Positions 1 to 12,803 of a DNA stretch of 64,000 bases are shown one piece after another. The number at the start of each line of letters is the position of its first letter. The stretch's first letter is position 1. The notes under the pieces were generated by a model, which saw nothing but the letters and a program-made list of their open reading frames with translations, searched no databases and had not been told where the DNA came from. Both the position numbers and the translations under genes were made by a program. This DNA is from Corticium candelabrum (taxonomy: Eukaryota; Porifera; Homoscleromorpha; Homosclerophorida; Plakinidae), in contig NC_085091.1 in NCBI RefSeq assembly GCF_963422355.1, positions 7,002,968 through 7,066,967 on the forward strand, in the 5' to 3' direction.

Positions 1-2070
1 GTCCATTATCAGTGCTGCTATATACAACAAATCGCAAATACTGCTCGGTGATAAACTGCATTAAGAGCATGGCACATTCCTAAGTATGAGAGAAATAGTC
101 GACAACACATTGGATCCACACACATAGTCGCAAACCGATAGCCATTCCAGCAAGTGTGTTACTTGCTAAGTCACGTGACTCTTACAATGTCCTGTTGCTT
201 ATGGATTATAGATGAAATCATTCATCTTTTGCTGTCACATAAAAAGAAAAGTTGAAAAGAAAACTAAATTTAATTTTATAAAATCACAAATGATCACTAT
301 AGAAAGAACAGTCCAAGAATGTTTAATTAAATGGTTTTCAATCAACATTTGCAATGACCATTTCAGAAATCAATTAGTGTGTCTCAAAATCCTAGACTAG
401 ATGTCCAAGAATATTAAGCTCTACAATAGATCTGCAGCTGGGCAATCATACAAGACATTGTTAAAACATTGTACTATCATATCTCATTATTAATTCCATA
501 ATAACGAGTTACAATAACAGTCATATATAACCTAGCCAATGTAATAACATTGAGCAGATCACTACTTTCTATACACCATAAACAATCAGTTGACATCAAA
601 TGACATAGAATAGTGCTGTTGTACTGTAATGTATTGTAGTCTATCAGACATTACAGACATCGTCAAAACAAACCGAACATATTCATGGCCCACGATTCCA
701 ACTGTTCTTGTGATCCCTTGAGCCTATATTCGAGTCTTTCATGACCTTCAACGTTTGTCATTGCAAGAACAGAAATCACAACGGCCAGAAATTTCTACAA
801 AACAGATAAATAGATACAAACAAGTAACTGTAAAGTAAAGCTGATTTTTACATATACAACAAATAAATCTGGTTAGGCTAATCGCACTGATTCACAGTCA
901 CAAAGAGTAAAGTAACAAATAATTGATACAACTATGTTAAATAAGCCATGCTATGCTGCTTGAAAAATGTCCTAACATTGGTGCACACACTACCATCAGT
1001 GCACAAAGCTACACAGGCACCCGAATCACTTAAATCAATCACAGAAAAACAAAAACTGGCAAAAACTATACTCAGAATGTATTTGAAATTTGATTAATTA
1101 AGCATTTAGTTTTATTCCTTTCAATACCTTGGAAAAACTAGAAAAGATATATTACAATAGTAATTACCAATATTTCCAGTTGATTTAGCATAAAAATCAA
1201 AGTATTAATAAATATCACAGTCTTAAAGGATCAACTTACACAGCAATTACTAGTGCTTGAAGAGCTCAACATGCACTAATAGCTAAATTCTAGAGCTACA
1301 GTATTAGCTCACATGATGGCAGGGCATGTTGTAAGTAAGGTAGCCTAACTCACAGCCAAATTCTAGAGCTAATGTATTACCTCACATAGTAGCTAGGGTA
1401 TGCTCTTATCTACACGTAAGGTAGCATAACTCCAGTCTTACTGTGCCAGTTCTGAGCATGCTCGACTAGTCTCCTAGGGTGACTGCTGTATCAGACTCCT
1501 GGAAGTATGTACAGTGCCCATGACCTTATAAACGTTCACTTATAGAATATGGACTTTCACCTACAAAAAGAAGAATTCGAATGGGGTAAGTCTCCTAGTG
1601 TTGGACACTCCCTAATGTTGGACAGTCAACGGCATCGACCCAAGCAAGCAAACACGGAAGCGATCAAACAAACTAAACTAAGTTCCACTGGCAAGCACTA
1701 TGTCTCACCGTCTCAGAGTTGTTTGCTCGCGGCATCCAAGCGAGTAGAACACAAACCCGTATGTTCCGAGTCGTGCTGCTAGCCTCGAACTTCCAGACCA
1801 GAGAGCGCGCGAACTCTAGGAACAGTACTAAAATGATTTCGGAAATAGCCTTCTAAGCCAATCAGCGTCTTAGAGCCGGAATGTCAGTTGTAAATTTTGA
1901 TTGGTTTAGCAGTAATTGGTTATGTTCGAGGTTGACCAGTAAAGTCCCGTATCTAGTTTCAGATTGTGGCTAGATTCGGACGCGAAATCTTTGTCCAACG
2001 CAACCGCCTAGCTATAAAATATAGGGCAACGTAGAGGCGTTAGGTAACTGATCTGGATCTATGACAATCA
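1..2070. other. AT-rich stretch without a recognisable gene
   Basis: No open frame here resembles a known protein. A 77-codon frame at 1549-1782 has no recognisable motif and no partner exon. The only structure I see is the tandem duplication listed separately. Confidence 0.6.
1281..1432. repeat. Two-unit imperfect tandem duplication, about 75 bp per unit
   Basis: The segment at 1281-1353 is followed directly by a diverged copy at 1354-1432. Both start with agcYaaattctagagcta and end with gtaaggtagc followed by taact. It has no coding potential that I can see. Confidence 0.6.
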
Positions 2071-2081
2071 ATGGATTTGGC

Positions 2082-4335
2082 TCATTGTAGCGAGAACGAA
2101 ACTCGACGTCCTCCCTCTAGATCACGCCCTACCTCTAGACCCGGACAAATACCTCTAGTTTCGGGTGGCTTCTCGTGTAGAGCTACCAAAGCACAGACCC
2201 AATTTGTTTCACTTGTTTGCAAACGTATTCTATTACAAATGTTATGGATCCGACTGCATGGACTTCCCAAAATAATTAGGCCATCTTGTTTTATCGGTAT
2301 ATTCAAATCCCAGTTTTGTATACCTACTGGCGAGAAGACTTTACACTTATCTTCACCCATTTCTAAGCCAATACTGGAGAACTGGTCCTTCAACCTGTTG
2401 TAGCATTTGATTACTTCTTCCTGTGGTCCCAGTATCATGCTATATCATCAAGATAACTAGATGTAAATACTGACTTGTGTTCATTGGCTGCATTTATCAA
2501 CTTTTTTGGTTGAAGAGCCGAAGCAAATAACAATGGACCTAGAGGGTCACCCTGTTGTACTCATTGCTCAGAAAGTTTAAACTTTATTTCACACTCGACA
2601 CGAACAGTAAGTCTTGCTGGAGTGATGTAACATTGTGCCACAAAAGGAAATTATTCCAGAAAAATTGATGCTACTTCAGTCAAGAACACAGATCGATCAA
2701 CAACATTGAAAGCATTTTTTGCATCTGTTTTGATCACAATCCAATCCGGATGCTTTTCCAGACGTGCCTGAATGAGCTGAGTCATCAGCTCAGCTCCACC
2801 TGGAGTAGCAACACCATTTTGATGAGGAGAAAGGTAATTAGATATCTTTTCTTTGAGCTGATGACACGCAAGTTTGGCAGTCAAACGGCGAAGGCAATCA
2901 CCAACAGCAAGTGGTCTGACATCATATTTATTTTCTGTAAAGCAATCAGATTTGCACCGGTTAGAGTAGTAGCCACCACGTCCGGTACTGAACCTGACAG
3001 ATAGCTGTTGCATAATGAAGAAAGGTAGTTAGCAGTGTAATCAGACTCCAATAATAAATAACTCAAGATGTTAAATCTCCAACCATTACAACCGCAGCTA
3101 GGACCGTTTGGACATTTCTTGAGAACTGAAACAGAAGACGAAAATGACGAATTTGAACTGAAGGGCGAGTTGCTTTGTGTTCCCTTTGAATTTCAGAAAC
3201 CGCATTTTGTAGTTGTGGATGTTTTTTAAACGTTGGAAAGTTTCTTCAGACGGTTTAGCCAAGTCTGGACTTGTCAAGATTTTGTATACATGAGAAATCT
3301 CTCAATGATTTACTTTTGATAAAACAAATCTGACTAACTGAGAAGAAAGAACTGAATCAGAATCTGAACAATTAAAAGTTCTCTGGCAAAGGTTTTATCT
3401 AAGCGAGGAATAGATGCTTGATAGAGCTCCTTAAATTTCAACTCTTTGAATTTTTTATAACTACACTCATACTCTTTTACACCAGTCTTTCTTTCCTCCA
3501 CGTGTCATTGGTTGCAAGAGAAACCTCGGATTTAACAGAAACAATTTCCACGCCAACAGATCATGGCTGTTTTCTGCAAGTGTTACAAGAGACATTGCAC
3601 AACATTCTCTGAAGCAATCCTATAAATGATTAGGTATGCGTGAAACAGTATGAATGATTGACCCACTAATAGATTCAAAATCTACATGCACATTCAACAA
3701 ATCGCCATCCGTCCGTATTGCTCACATGTGACGTTTTTACGGGAAGACATGAAGGAATAGTAGTTGATGGTGCTGAACGGTTTCGAATTTAATTGAAGTC
3801 GTCTTTTGATATCACCTTTACCTGGGGCCTGGCATGTCGTTTGTTATCTTCCGGTCTTGAATTAAAATCCCCGTCGCTATACACACATTGACAGATGACA
3901 CGGCTGAGGAATCTTCAGCATCCAATAGGAGCGGTTCATGACGATTTAATGATGGTTTGAAATGTAAGTCGTGACCGTAATGTTGTCCCGAACCAGCTGT
4001 AGTATTGAAAGGACTATTGGCTAGCATTGTCTCGGAATTATTATTAGAGGAACAGGTTGTTTGACGCGATTCAGTACTTCGTCTAGAACAAGTCTTATAG
4101 CGTGTCTTTCGAGGGCGTTGAATCCAGTGTGCGTGCAACGAGAACCATACAGCTTACCACAAAATAAGCAAGGCTCTAGTGAATGACGCAGTCGAAAATC
4201 CTCTGCTATTGTTTTGGCGTCCTGATTTTCGAATGTGCTCAGAACACGTTGACGTTCACCTTGGCGATATCTCTTGACTGGACAATCAACCACCGGACAA
4301 CAAATCGAGTTACAGTATTGCATTAGAGACAACAA
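2082..4335 (-). mobile_element. Decayed non-LTR retrotransposon (reverse transcriptase remnant)
   Basis: Reading the minus strand, a reverse transcriptase can be followed in pieces. A block at 2651-3013 contains DVRPLAVGDCLRRLTAKLAC, then TPGGAELMTQLIQ, then IKTDAKNAFNVVDR, the motif-A region with its Asp. The next block (about 2550-2440) has VQQGDPLGPLLFA and the catalytic box YLDD. A frameshift right after YLDDIA leads into GPQEEVIKCYNRL (2082-2438). Further upstream, 4021-4335 encodes a Cys/His-rich stretch with CPVVDC and CLFCG, which may be the N-terminal zinc-binding part of the same element. The RT is of the same type as the copy at 15.75-18.87 kb. Frameshifts and stops show it is inactive. 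Assigning the 3.8-4.3 kb part to this element is inference. Confidence 0.7.
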
Positions 4336-5214
4336 GAAAAATCATTGAATAAAATCAATCATTCCAACACAAACGTTCTGGTCCATTATCCGGGTCTCTC
4401 TCTTGCGAGCGCGCGGAAAGTGAGCTTTCGGCTAACTAGTTCAACTAGACAACGGCCATCATCGAAGAGCACTCTTCAGAACACAGTTCTAGTGCAGTTG
4501 TAAAGAGGTGAATCAGTAATATCTAAGCCAGTGTACCATACAGATCAAGTTTTGGGTTAGAGTACCAAACGTCAGCCCAAAAGAGGAACGGTTAAGCTAA
4601 GATTTTTCTTTCATCGCAATAGCGGCCTCTAAACTCAAAAGCAGATTTTAGGCAGAGCAGCAACAACTAAAGTAAAATTTGATATGAAAAGCAAGATATA
4701 CAAGAAATTGGTGCTCTGTGGATACATGACTACTTGATTTCATTGCGCGGGATACTACGTATGTTGAACGAATAGATTTCTTTGCGTACACCTTAACTCA
4801 GGAGTTCAAGATAATACTTAACCTTTGGAAGATGGAAAACATGTACTATTGTAGGAAGATAATTTAAAACTTTTAGTGAGTATCTTTTATATTTTAATAA
4901 TTACTAATACAAAACTTTGTAAAAGCTGTATAGGTGACTTAGCAACTTACTTACAAAATTATATTGCTGGAATGATTTCCGGTATGTAGATTTGTGGATG
5001 TGTGGCTTACTATTTCTGTCACCTTTAGAAGTGCACCGTGCCCTTAGCGCAGAAAGCAGTATTCGCAATTTGTTGTGCATGGTAACCACAAGCCATAAAC
5101 AATCCATCAATCAGATGCAGGAAACGTTTATGAAAATATCTTTACAAAAAGATTGTAATTCATTATTGCGATGGCTAGGTCTTGTCAGGAATAATCAAAC
5201 AAATTTTAATTAAA
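4336..5214. other. Intergenic stretch, nothing recognised
   Basis: Short frames overlap on both strands here (for example 4904-5110 and 4992-5213), but none has a recognisable domain or exon structure. Confidence 0.5.
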
Positions 5215-5640
5215 TCTGTACCGCTATAAATGCCGCTGGAAACATGGATTACAGCAAGTATTAGATACTATAGTGATCGCTGAAGGTATAAAATATTCTA
5301 GGTTATCAATTTACGGCAAATTTGTATGTGAGTTTGTATCATAGTGAAGGATGGGTGGATAGAGTCTAACACAGGGTTGCAACAGAGTTATCTTGTGGTT
5401 CAGAACCTGGCATTAAACTTGTCCCAAGAAAATGCATCGAGAGCTGATTTAGATGCTTAGCACCATCAATCCTCTTACAAACATGTCAACAAAACTCTAT
5501 CTGTCCGTCTGACGGTATGTTTCTAACTATGCGGTTTAACAATACATTTTGTGTATTACAGAAACAACAACAGCAGTCACAACTACTTGAACACATGCAG
5601 GTGCGGATCAGTGGGAAAACTCAAATGGCCCGGGCCACAA
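5215..5640 (+). pseudogene. Remnant of an Ig/TSP1 receptor gene (first member of the cluster)
   Basis: Three consecutive pieces match the 3' extracellular exons of receptor B in the same order and spacing. 5215-5285 resembles the end of the fourth Ig domain. 5347-5517 resembles the TSP1 exon at 10570-10740, starting VKDGWIESN and ending in a TCQ-type cysteine block. 5562-5610 resembles the Thr-rich stalk exon at 10808-10867. The TSP1 copy has a one-base deletion within the first cysteine block and an in-frame stop (agagctgatttag). The stalk copy has TGA where B has TGG. The intron between the Ig4 and TSP1 pieces is also similar to that of B. It is therefore a dead paralogue rather than a missed exon of receptor B, whose signal-peptide exon lies 540 bp downstream. 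Confidence 0.75.
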
Positions 5641-6182
5641 ACCAGCAAGCTAGTCAGATAGACTAGCTTAAGTTAATGACTGATGATTAAAATGAAATAA
5701 TTGACTGACTCAGTCTTAATGGGTGTATGAGTAAAGAAGTTGTTAGAATTATAGAAATAGTATATTGCGTCCTAATATTTAGGCACATTAACGCAAAGAG
5801 TTTCTAGTTGGTCTCAGAGTACTGTACACGAGGCAACAGCAGTAAAGATCAAAAGTTGGTAACAAAAACCATTTTTGAGCATTATAATGTGATTGCAAGG
5901 AAGAGAGAGATCGAGTCGTTACCAACACTTTGAAGGCGCTAACTTGCGTTTGTCCGTCACTCTGTTGTTCTCTTTTCCGTGATATAAGAAACAATGGATT
6001 GGAAGACGAAAGAACGATAAATCAATTTTTATGACTTAGTACATTACGGTAGACGGCGATTACATCTCGCCTAATGTAGCTAAACAATCTCATTTTCTAG
6101 ATTTCATGAACTTCCTCATACGGGCCTCTCGACTAAAAAGGAAATGTCAAGTTTGACTGGTGTTTGAAACGAGCGTTGAAAG
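5641..6182. other. Intergenic stretch upstream of receptor B
   Basis: No coding signal is visible. This segment must include the promoter of receptor B, but I cannot point to a TATA box or another defined element. Confidence 0.4.
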
Positions 6183-9129
6183 ATGATCTACAAACACTGG
6201 CAAGCGTTTCTCGCGTTATTGATTGTACTCTACGGCTTACAGAGCATTCAAGGTACTTTATGTTTACCTATGTTAATAGCCGTTTCTACAGAAAGCACAC
6301 TTTTTGTTCAGAATCGGTAATGCAATTTGCTGAAACCGAGGGTAGCATTTTGAAAGCGGTTTATCTAAACATTAGTAGTCAGATACGGTTTATAGATCGC
6401 CTAGAATGTAAGGATATTATTGTCGTTGCTGCATATAGACACTTGGGTGTGCAATGGCAATTCAATATTGTTGGGTGTGGCCAAAAAGACAGACACGGTC
6501 TGATGTCTTGTTACCATAGCAGCTACGTATACCCTCTTAAATTATGAGTCACGGCTATTTTAACAGTTATATTAACGTGATTTTATTATCATTATGGTAA
6601 AAATTTTGGGAGGATTTTCGTTTACAGTTGAAGCGGCAGAATACATGATAAACTGTCTCACAGTAAAAAATTTTAAAGCTTGAAATATTAAGTAACATAT
6701 TTTAGTAAGGATAAACATGATCAGTTGTAAGCGATTTAGGAGTGATCTGTCAATATCAAAACGCTTTTAGCATGCTAGAATGAAAACATATGCAAGCACA
6801 AAACCGGTTTAGGATGCAAAGACATTCATTATGCAGCTATACTATTTCTAAACTATAGTTCGTCTTCAAAATTGAGTAATGATAGTTCTAAATTATTTAA
6901 TATTGACCTATTAATTTAATTAAATTTAAAGTAAATATTTAATTAAAAATTTAAAAATTATTACAAATATGAGTTTGATAATGTTTGAAGTGTATAGATC
7001 TTTATGTTAGCCATTACTGTTTTAATCGTATAACCTTATTGACACAGGTCATATTATTAACTTGTTTGCTTGCTGCTTATATTACTTGTCAGGTTGCACT
7101 CTTGTGTGCTTCAATGGTGGCACGGTTATAGATGCGTGTACCGCTTGCCATTGTGCTCCTCAGTGGACGGGATACAACTGCTCAGGTAAAATATATTATT
7201 CACTAGGCATGAACGTTTGCACACGAAACTATTTCAGACAACCAGTACCTACATACTAAATCATAACTGATTAAAACTAGTAAAATTTAGATTTCATGAT
7301 TGAGTTTTACTAATTCTAAACAAAGAAGTCTAACTGAAGAGTTTGGTAATTATTTAATCGTTAGAAATCAATAGTGACAACTGACATCCTACAAATGGGA
7401 GGAGCTTGCCCTGCCCATATTGTCCTTGTTAGCACACTCATGTCTGTTTGACTATGCAGATCAACTAAATGTAGATACTCGTGCATGATCGTCATTTTAC
7501 CAGGGACACAGAAGACAACTCGACTCTCTAAAACGTTTCATTTTTAAGAATTGTGTTTAGGGAACGCTGTTGTAATAAACGTCATTCAGTTGTAGGTCAA
7601 AGCGGTAATATAATTACATGCGGATTTTTAACATAAACACAGTCTGTTCTTGCTAAACATGTTAGACTTTTGCAATAAAAGCATGTTATAAGGCAGATTC
7701 TAACCAACGAATGGGATGCTATGAGAAAGGTGGAGCCTTGAGCTGCTATTCCGAGAATGAGATTCAGTGTCACAGGTACTTCTCATCTTCTAGCGGATAC
7801 CAACTGCGAAATTTACCACCATGTACATGTATAGTAGAATGAAAAATACGCTACAAATTTGGTTAGATTTCTCCAGTAAAACGAACACTCATCAACTGAA
7901 CAAGATGTTGACGATAATCTCTATTTCCAGTATCTAGATCTGACAAATCTTTTATCTTGAAAAGAAAAATCGAGCAAGTACAGAATCTAGCGTTCTGTTG
8001 ATGGATGAAACTTCAACTGATTATCAGAGCAAGAATCAAAACTTAAAAAATACTAATGCAAGTAATGATTATATATTCAACGATTAACGCAATTCTTGGT
8101 ACACTTTTATTGAATTTAATGTAAAATATTGATCGTTATACTATTAAACTAAATATCCCAACGCTAATAATTGCGTAACCTAAATAAATTAACAATAATA
8201 AATATGAGATTGTTAGAATACTTCTACTGAGCAATGAATTGCTCGCGGATGTTAAAAGCAAGCTAAGATAACAGTAAATATTGCGAGCAAACAACAAATA
8301 TAGTAGTAAGAATATTTTTAGAACCATGCGGTGGAACTACTTCCTTTCGTAACGGAACAATAACATCACCTGGATTCCCAATCGGTTACAAAAATTACGA
8401 ACATTGCAGTTGGAATATTGACGCGTCTCCTAACTCTACCGTCGTCCTATCATTTAAATCGTTAGACTTGGAAAGAGGTATCGACACAGTTTCTATCTAC
8501 AAGCGCAAAACAAGCAAATCTATAGATGAGAGAAAACTTCAACATGTGAAATCGTACACTGGAAATGAAATTCCTGATGAACTAATCGTGGAAAATTCGC
8601 TTTTGATAAGATTCTCAAGTGACCAATCAGTGACTAAGCAAGGATTTTTATTAACTTGGGTTATATATAAAGGTAATTCAATTGAAATTTTAACACAAGA
8701 AAACCAAAATTGATCTTTTCTTTAGGTGTATTTCCAAGATTGTTAGATGAAAGAGGTAACTTCCTGCGTATAACAGCTATTAAAGACAACAATATCACAT
8801 TACTGTGCAATGCTATTGCAATACCCAAACCGAAGATTTTATGGAGAAAGGACGGTTTTCCAATTGCCCAAGGGAAAATGTCATTTACTTTTAAGCACAA
8901 TGGTAATGAGCTCTTCTACTCTCGTGCAATCGAATCAGATGCTGGCTTGTATACGTGTGAAGCAGGCAATTACCTAGGAACAATACATCGCAGCTTTCTA
9001 GTATCAGTTTATGGTATGTTAAGCTGGTAACAACGTGTTTATATGTTGTTTTTGCACATCAAACGAAAGCTGCAAAAAGACTTAATATTGATATGCTAAC
9101 TGAACACACACGCCTTCACGTACACGCAT

Positions 9130-9212
<83 letters not shown>

Positions 9213-10923
9213 AAAGCCACACCTATGAACTGGCACCGTCACACATTCCTACTCACTTACTTAAAACTACAAAAGTAGTTGTCAACTACTATTCAAATTT
9301 ATACAGTTACAGTGTGCACAGTAACGTCCATCAAACATATACGAATATTTAGTCTATTTCCATTACTTGATTTTGGTAGTTATTAGACACTGTGTAATTA
9401 TGACTAATTGTTATGTTATTATAGTTGCTCCAGTCGTAGTTAGTCATCCTGCCAGTATCCACTTCGAACCTTTCCTTGAACGCTTTCAACATGCGGCATT
9501 TTGGTGCGAAATTTACGGGATTCCGGAGCCTGATGTCAACTGGAAAAAAGTTTAAGCAAATTTTTGTCATTGATAACACTGTAAATTATCTTTATTTGCT
9601 TGCTGTTAGAATGGAGTACCAATCGAGCTACCAAAAATTTACTTTAGAAAGGGAAGGAGATGGCTAATAATTAGGAATGTGTTTAACTCTGATTTGGGAA
9701 ACTATTCTTGTTATGCCAACAATTCACTGGGGCAAGCAGAGTCGGTTCCAGCTACGCTATCCGCGGGGAATTTCATCTGTACGTAAGAGTGCAATGTGTG
9801 TTCAAAATTTCATATGCCTAATTATGTCTGCACGCAATTTAGACAGGGGTGTCCTATACAATTCGAATTTAAGAGGCCATCCAAATGTTAACATATTCGG
9901 GCATGTTGGCATTAATATTTTCTGTCGATCGTGCAGACGATACGCGTCGAGTACACGAGCAAATAATACTTTAGTTAGCGTTTATAAAAATGGAGTCAAC
10001 ATAAATACGTCAACCGATAGCCGAACCATTCTGGTGCAAGAAGCATACGAAATTTCATTTACAATAATCAATGTGACCGAGGCAGACTGCGGAATATACG
10101 AAATTAAAGAGAATGTTGACAACACCTCTTTGTTTACAATAATTGACGTTCAAGGTTAGTGGCTGTGATTTATATTACATACTGAGTGCTAACCGTGGTT
10201 GAAAAATTGCGTCATTTCAGTTCCACCAAACACAGTGATCACAGCTACAAACGATGTCTCGAAAATTTTTACTGAAAATAGAACAATTGCTTGCCAATCT
10301 GCTCTCGTTTACCCCCAACCATCCTTTGTTTGGTACAAAAACGGAGTGACTATAAACAACCAGTCCGATAAGCATGAAATTGTTGACGGCTATTTTACGA
10401 GTTACCTGATACTAAACAGCAACTCGATTATTCAAACTGGTGACATGTACAACTGCACTGCTATTAATGACGCTGGAGAAAGTACAGCAAGTATTACAGT
10501 AACCGCTAAAGGTGCCAAATATTGAAGGCTATCAGTTTACGTCAAATTTGTATGTAAGTTTTATTATAGTGAAGGATGGGTGGATAGAGTCTAACAGAGG
10601 GTCACAATGCAGTCTATCTTGTCGTTCAAAACCTGGTATCAAACTTGTACAACGGCAATGCATAAAGAGCCCACCAAGATGCAAAGGACAATCAGTCTAC
10701 ACAGAAACATGTCAAGCAAACACTTCCTGCCCGTTTCATGGTATCTATCAAACTATGCCATTTTTACAAGCACCATTGTATATATTGTCATTCTACTATG
10801 TATACAGAAGCTACAACAGCTGTCACGACAACTTGGATGTCAACTCAGAACAACCAAGAAACGACAAGTATAAGATGTTTTCTAATTATCAACATTTCAA
10901 GTTTTAGGAAATTATGTATAAAA

Positions 10924-10989
<66 letters not shown>

Positions 10990-11283
10990 CCATTTTAACT
11001 GCATACAGAGAGCATCCAAAAAACCAGTTTGTGACTGTACCACATTTTAAAGTTAACAAAAATTTGGATGTACATAGTCAAAAGGTAGAGAAACAGTGAC
11101 ATGATCAAAAAAATTACCAGTAGGTGTCACCAAAGCTGACAAGGCACAGTCACCGAAGTAGAGTCATATTGCAAAAATCCTTGACAACATCAGAGACAGA
11201 CTGACTGATGGAGTAGAAACAGGCATAATTGAAGAAGGATGATAACAGAAAGAAAAACGAAAAAATTACGAAAAAATTCTTTG

Positions 11284-11347
<64 letters not shown>

Positions 11348-12803
11348 TATAACAATTTCTATAAATATTTTTACAGCACCCACAGCACCCGCGACTTGGA
11401 TGTCACCTCGAAGCTCTCATGAAAAGACAAGTAAGCTGATAACTAAACATTTTAGATCTAAGCAATTTTGCATGCAGTTATATCAATGTCTAGAATGATT
11501 GTTTACAGAAACAACGACAGCACCCACGACAAAATTTGCGTCAGCTCAAAACACTCATTCAACTACACGCATGCTGCTATTTAATCGCAAACGCTAGATT
11601 TAGTTTAACATTAAAAAGATAAAAGTGTCATACTATTGTTCCAGATGACTATATAACTACTCCATCTCCATCACAAAAATCTGCTTACATATCTTCTCCA
11701 GACGCAACGTTAGCAAGTAAGTCGATAAACATTTTCGAAAAGTTTTGGAATGTTCAAACGCTATTCGTCTATACTGCCAATTTTCAATTTAAACCCATCA
11801 TTAAAATTGAAGTTGCAGAAGTTGTATAATTGCTGTTTTACAGAAACTAAAGTAGCGACGCCAACTAAAAAATCAACTCAAATTCTGGACACGACGGGAA
11901 GTAAGTTATTTAATTAAATACTGAAACTCTGAATTTTACAAATCTATAAAATTTATTGGCATGCTACAGAAGACAATACCACTACTATGGATCCTTCACA
12001 TATTTCGGTTCATATTAGTAGTCGAAGCTCAATAGAGACAACATATGATAATTTGATAAATAGTTTAGTGTATCCAAAACGTTTAACTTATTTTATTGAC
12101 TTGTTTTCGAACTATAGACAGTAAACAAGAACTGTCTGCAGGCGCTGTTGCAGGGATATCTCTGACAATGATAGTGATCGCAGCTGGTATTGTTTCTGGA
12201 ATTGTTTTCTACATTATCTGGCGCCGTAATAAACAAAAAATACCGATCTCTGCCAGCAAAGACAATACGTCGGCCATCGCGCTCGCAGATATGCCGAATG
12301 ACAAGAGTTTACAAGAGAAATCAAGTATGAGCAAAAGGGGAAAAGAAGAAAAGAAGTCAATTAGCTGGAAAATTCTTCTCTGCAGTCAGACCCATAGCTC
12401 TAGACACTCGGGAAGTAAAGTGCAGCAAAGGCATCCAACTCCATCTACCAATCAACCCATCGATGAGAACCCTGCGTATATAGCAACAAGCCCTGCGATA
12501 GACAATGCTGAAAAAAATCTTGCTTATATTGCAGCAAGACCTGTAAAATGCTATGTACAAGAAACCCCAGCATACCTTACACCAAGCTCAGTAGTGGACC
12601 CTGCAAACAAAATCTTTGCATACAACGGAACAAGCTCTGCAAAAGACACAGGAGAAGAGAACCCTGCATACATTGCAACAAGTCTTGTATTGGACAAAGA
12701 AGAAGAGAACCCTGCCTACATTGCAACAAGGCGTGAAAACGACGTTGAGGAAAACGATTACGAAGCACCATGCCCAATATATGAAGATACCAATGATCGT
12801 TGA
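6183..12803 (+). CDS. Receptor B: EGF-CUB-Ig(x4)-TSP1 transmembrane receptor with repeated tyrosine tail
   Basis: The gene was assembled by hand from GT-AG exons with consistent phases. Exons: 6183-6252 signal peptide (MIYKHWQAFLALLIVLYGL); 7093-7185 EGF-like; 8322-8672 CUB; 8726-9013 Ig1; 9425-9549 and 9610-9778 Ig2; 9843-10154 Ig-like 3; 10221-10511 Ig4; 10570-10740 TSP1; 10808-10867, 11377-11430, 11509-11568, 11645-11716, 11844-11900 and 11970-12062 stalk; 12118-12803 transmembrane helix and tail. The sum is 2952 bases, 983 residues plus stop. Ig1, Ig2 and Ig4 have the Cys, Trp and YxC signature; Ig3 does not. The helix is about GAVAGISLTMIVIAAGIVSG followed by basic WRRNKQK. The tail has six 16-residue repeats headed NPAY or a variant and ends DYEAPCPIYEDTNDR. 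The donor of exon 11509-11568 would be GC rather than GT, so that boundary is uncertain. Ligand and function are unknown; the tail suggests binding of PTB or SH2 proteins at the plasma membrane (inference). Confidence 0.85.
7697..7822 (+). CDS. Possible additional Cys-rich exon of receptor B
   Basis: Between the EGF and CUB exons, an AG at 7695-7696 and a GT at 7823-7824 enclose 126 bases in phase 1-1, the same phase as every neighbouring extracellular exon. The reading frame is open and Cys-rich, with MGCYEKGGALSCYSENEIQC near its start. Including it would raise receptor B to 1025 residues. I did not find a convincing counterpart in receptor D, so it may be a decoy or an alternative exon. 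Confidence 0.35.
9131..9210. repeat. (CA)n microsatellite, about 80 bp
   Basis: Uninterrupted CA dinucleotides in the intron between the Ig1 exon and the first Ig2 exon of receptor B. Confidence 0.95.
10927..10986. repeat. (TA)n microsatellite in a stalk intron of receptor B
   Basis: About 60 bp of uninterrupted TA. It shares one intron with a second TA tract some 300 bp downstream. Confidence 0.95.
11283..11343. repeat. (TA)n microsatellite in the same stalk intron
   Basis: About 60 bp of TA with a single early interruption (tatacatata), lying 33 bp upstream of the next stalk exon. Confidence 0.95.

Noticed and set aside
2071..2403. 110-codon plus-strand frame, and a second at 2750-3004
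   Set aside because: Both are shadows of the minus-strand reverse transcriptase remnant, which has recognisable motifs.
6164..6547. 127-codon open frame overlapping the first exon of receptor B
   Set aside because: It needs a TTG start and has no motif. The ATG at 6183 in another frame gives a clear signal peptide with a donor in the right phase.
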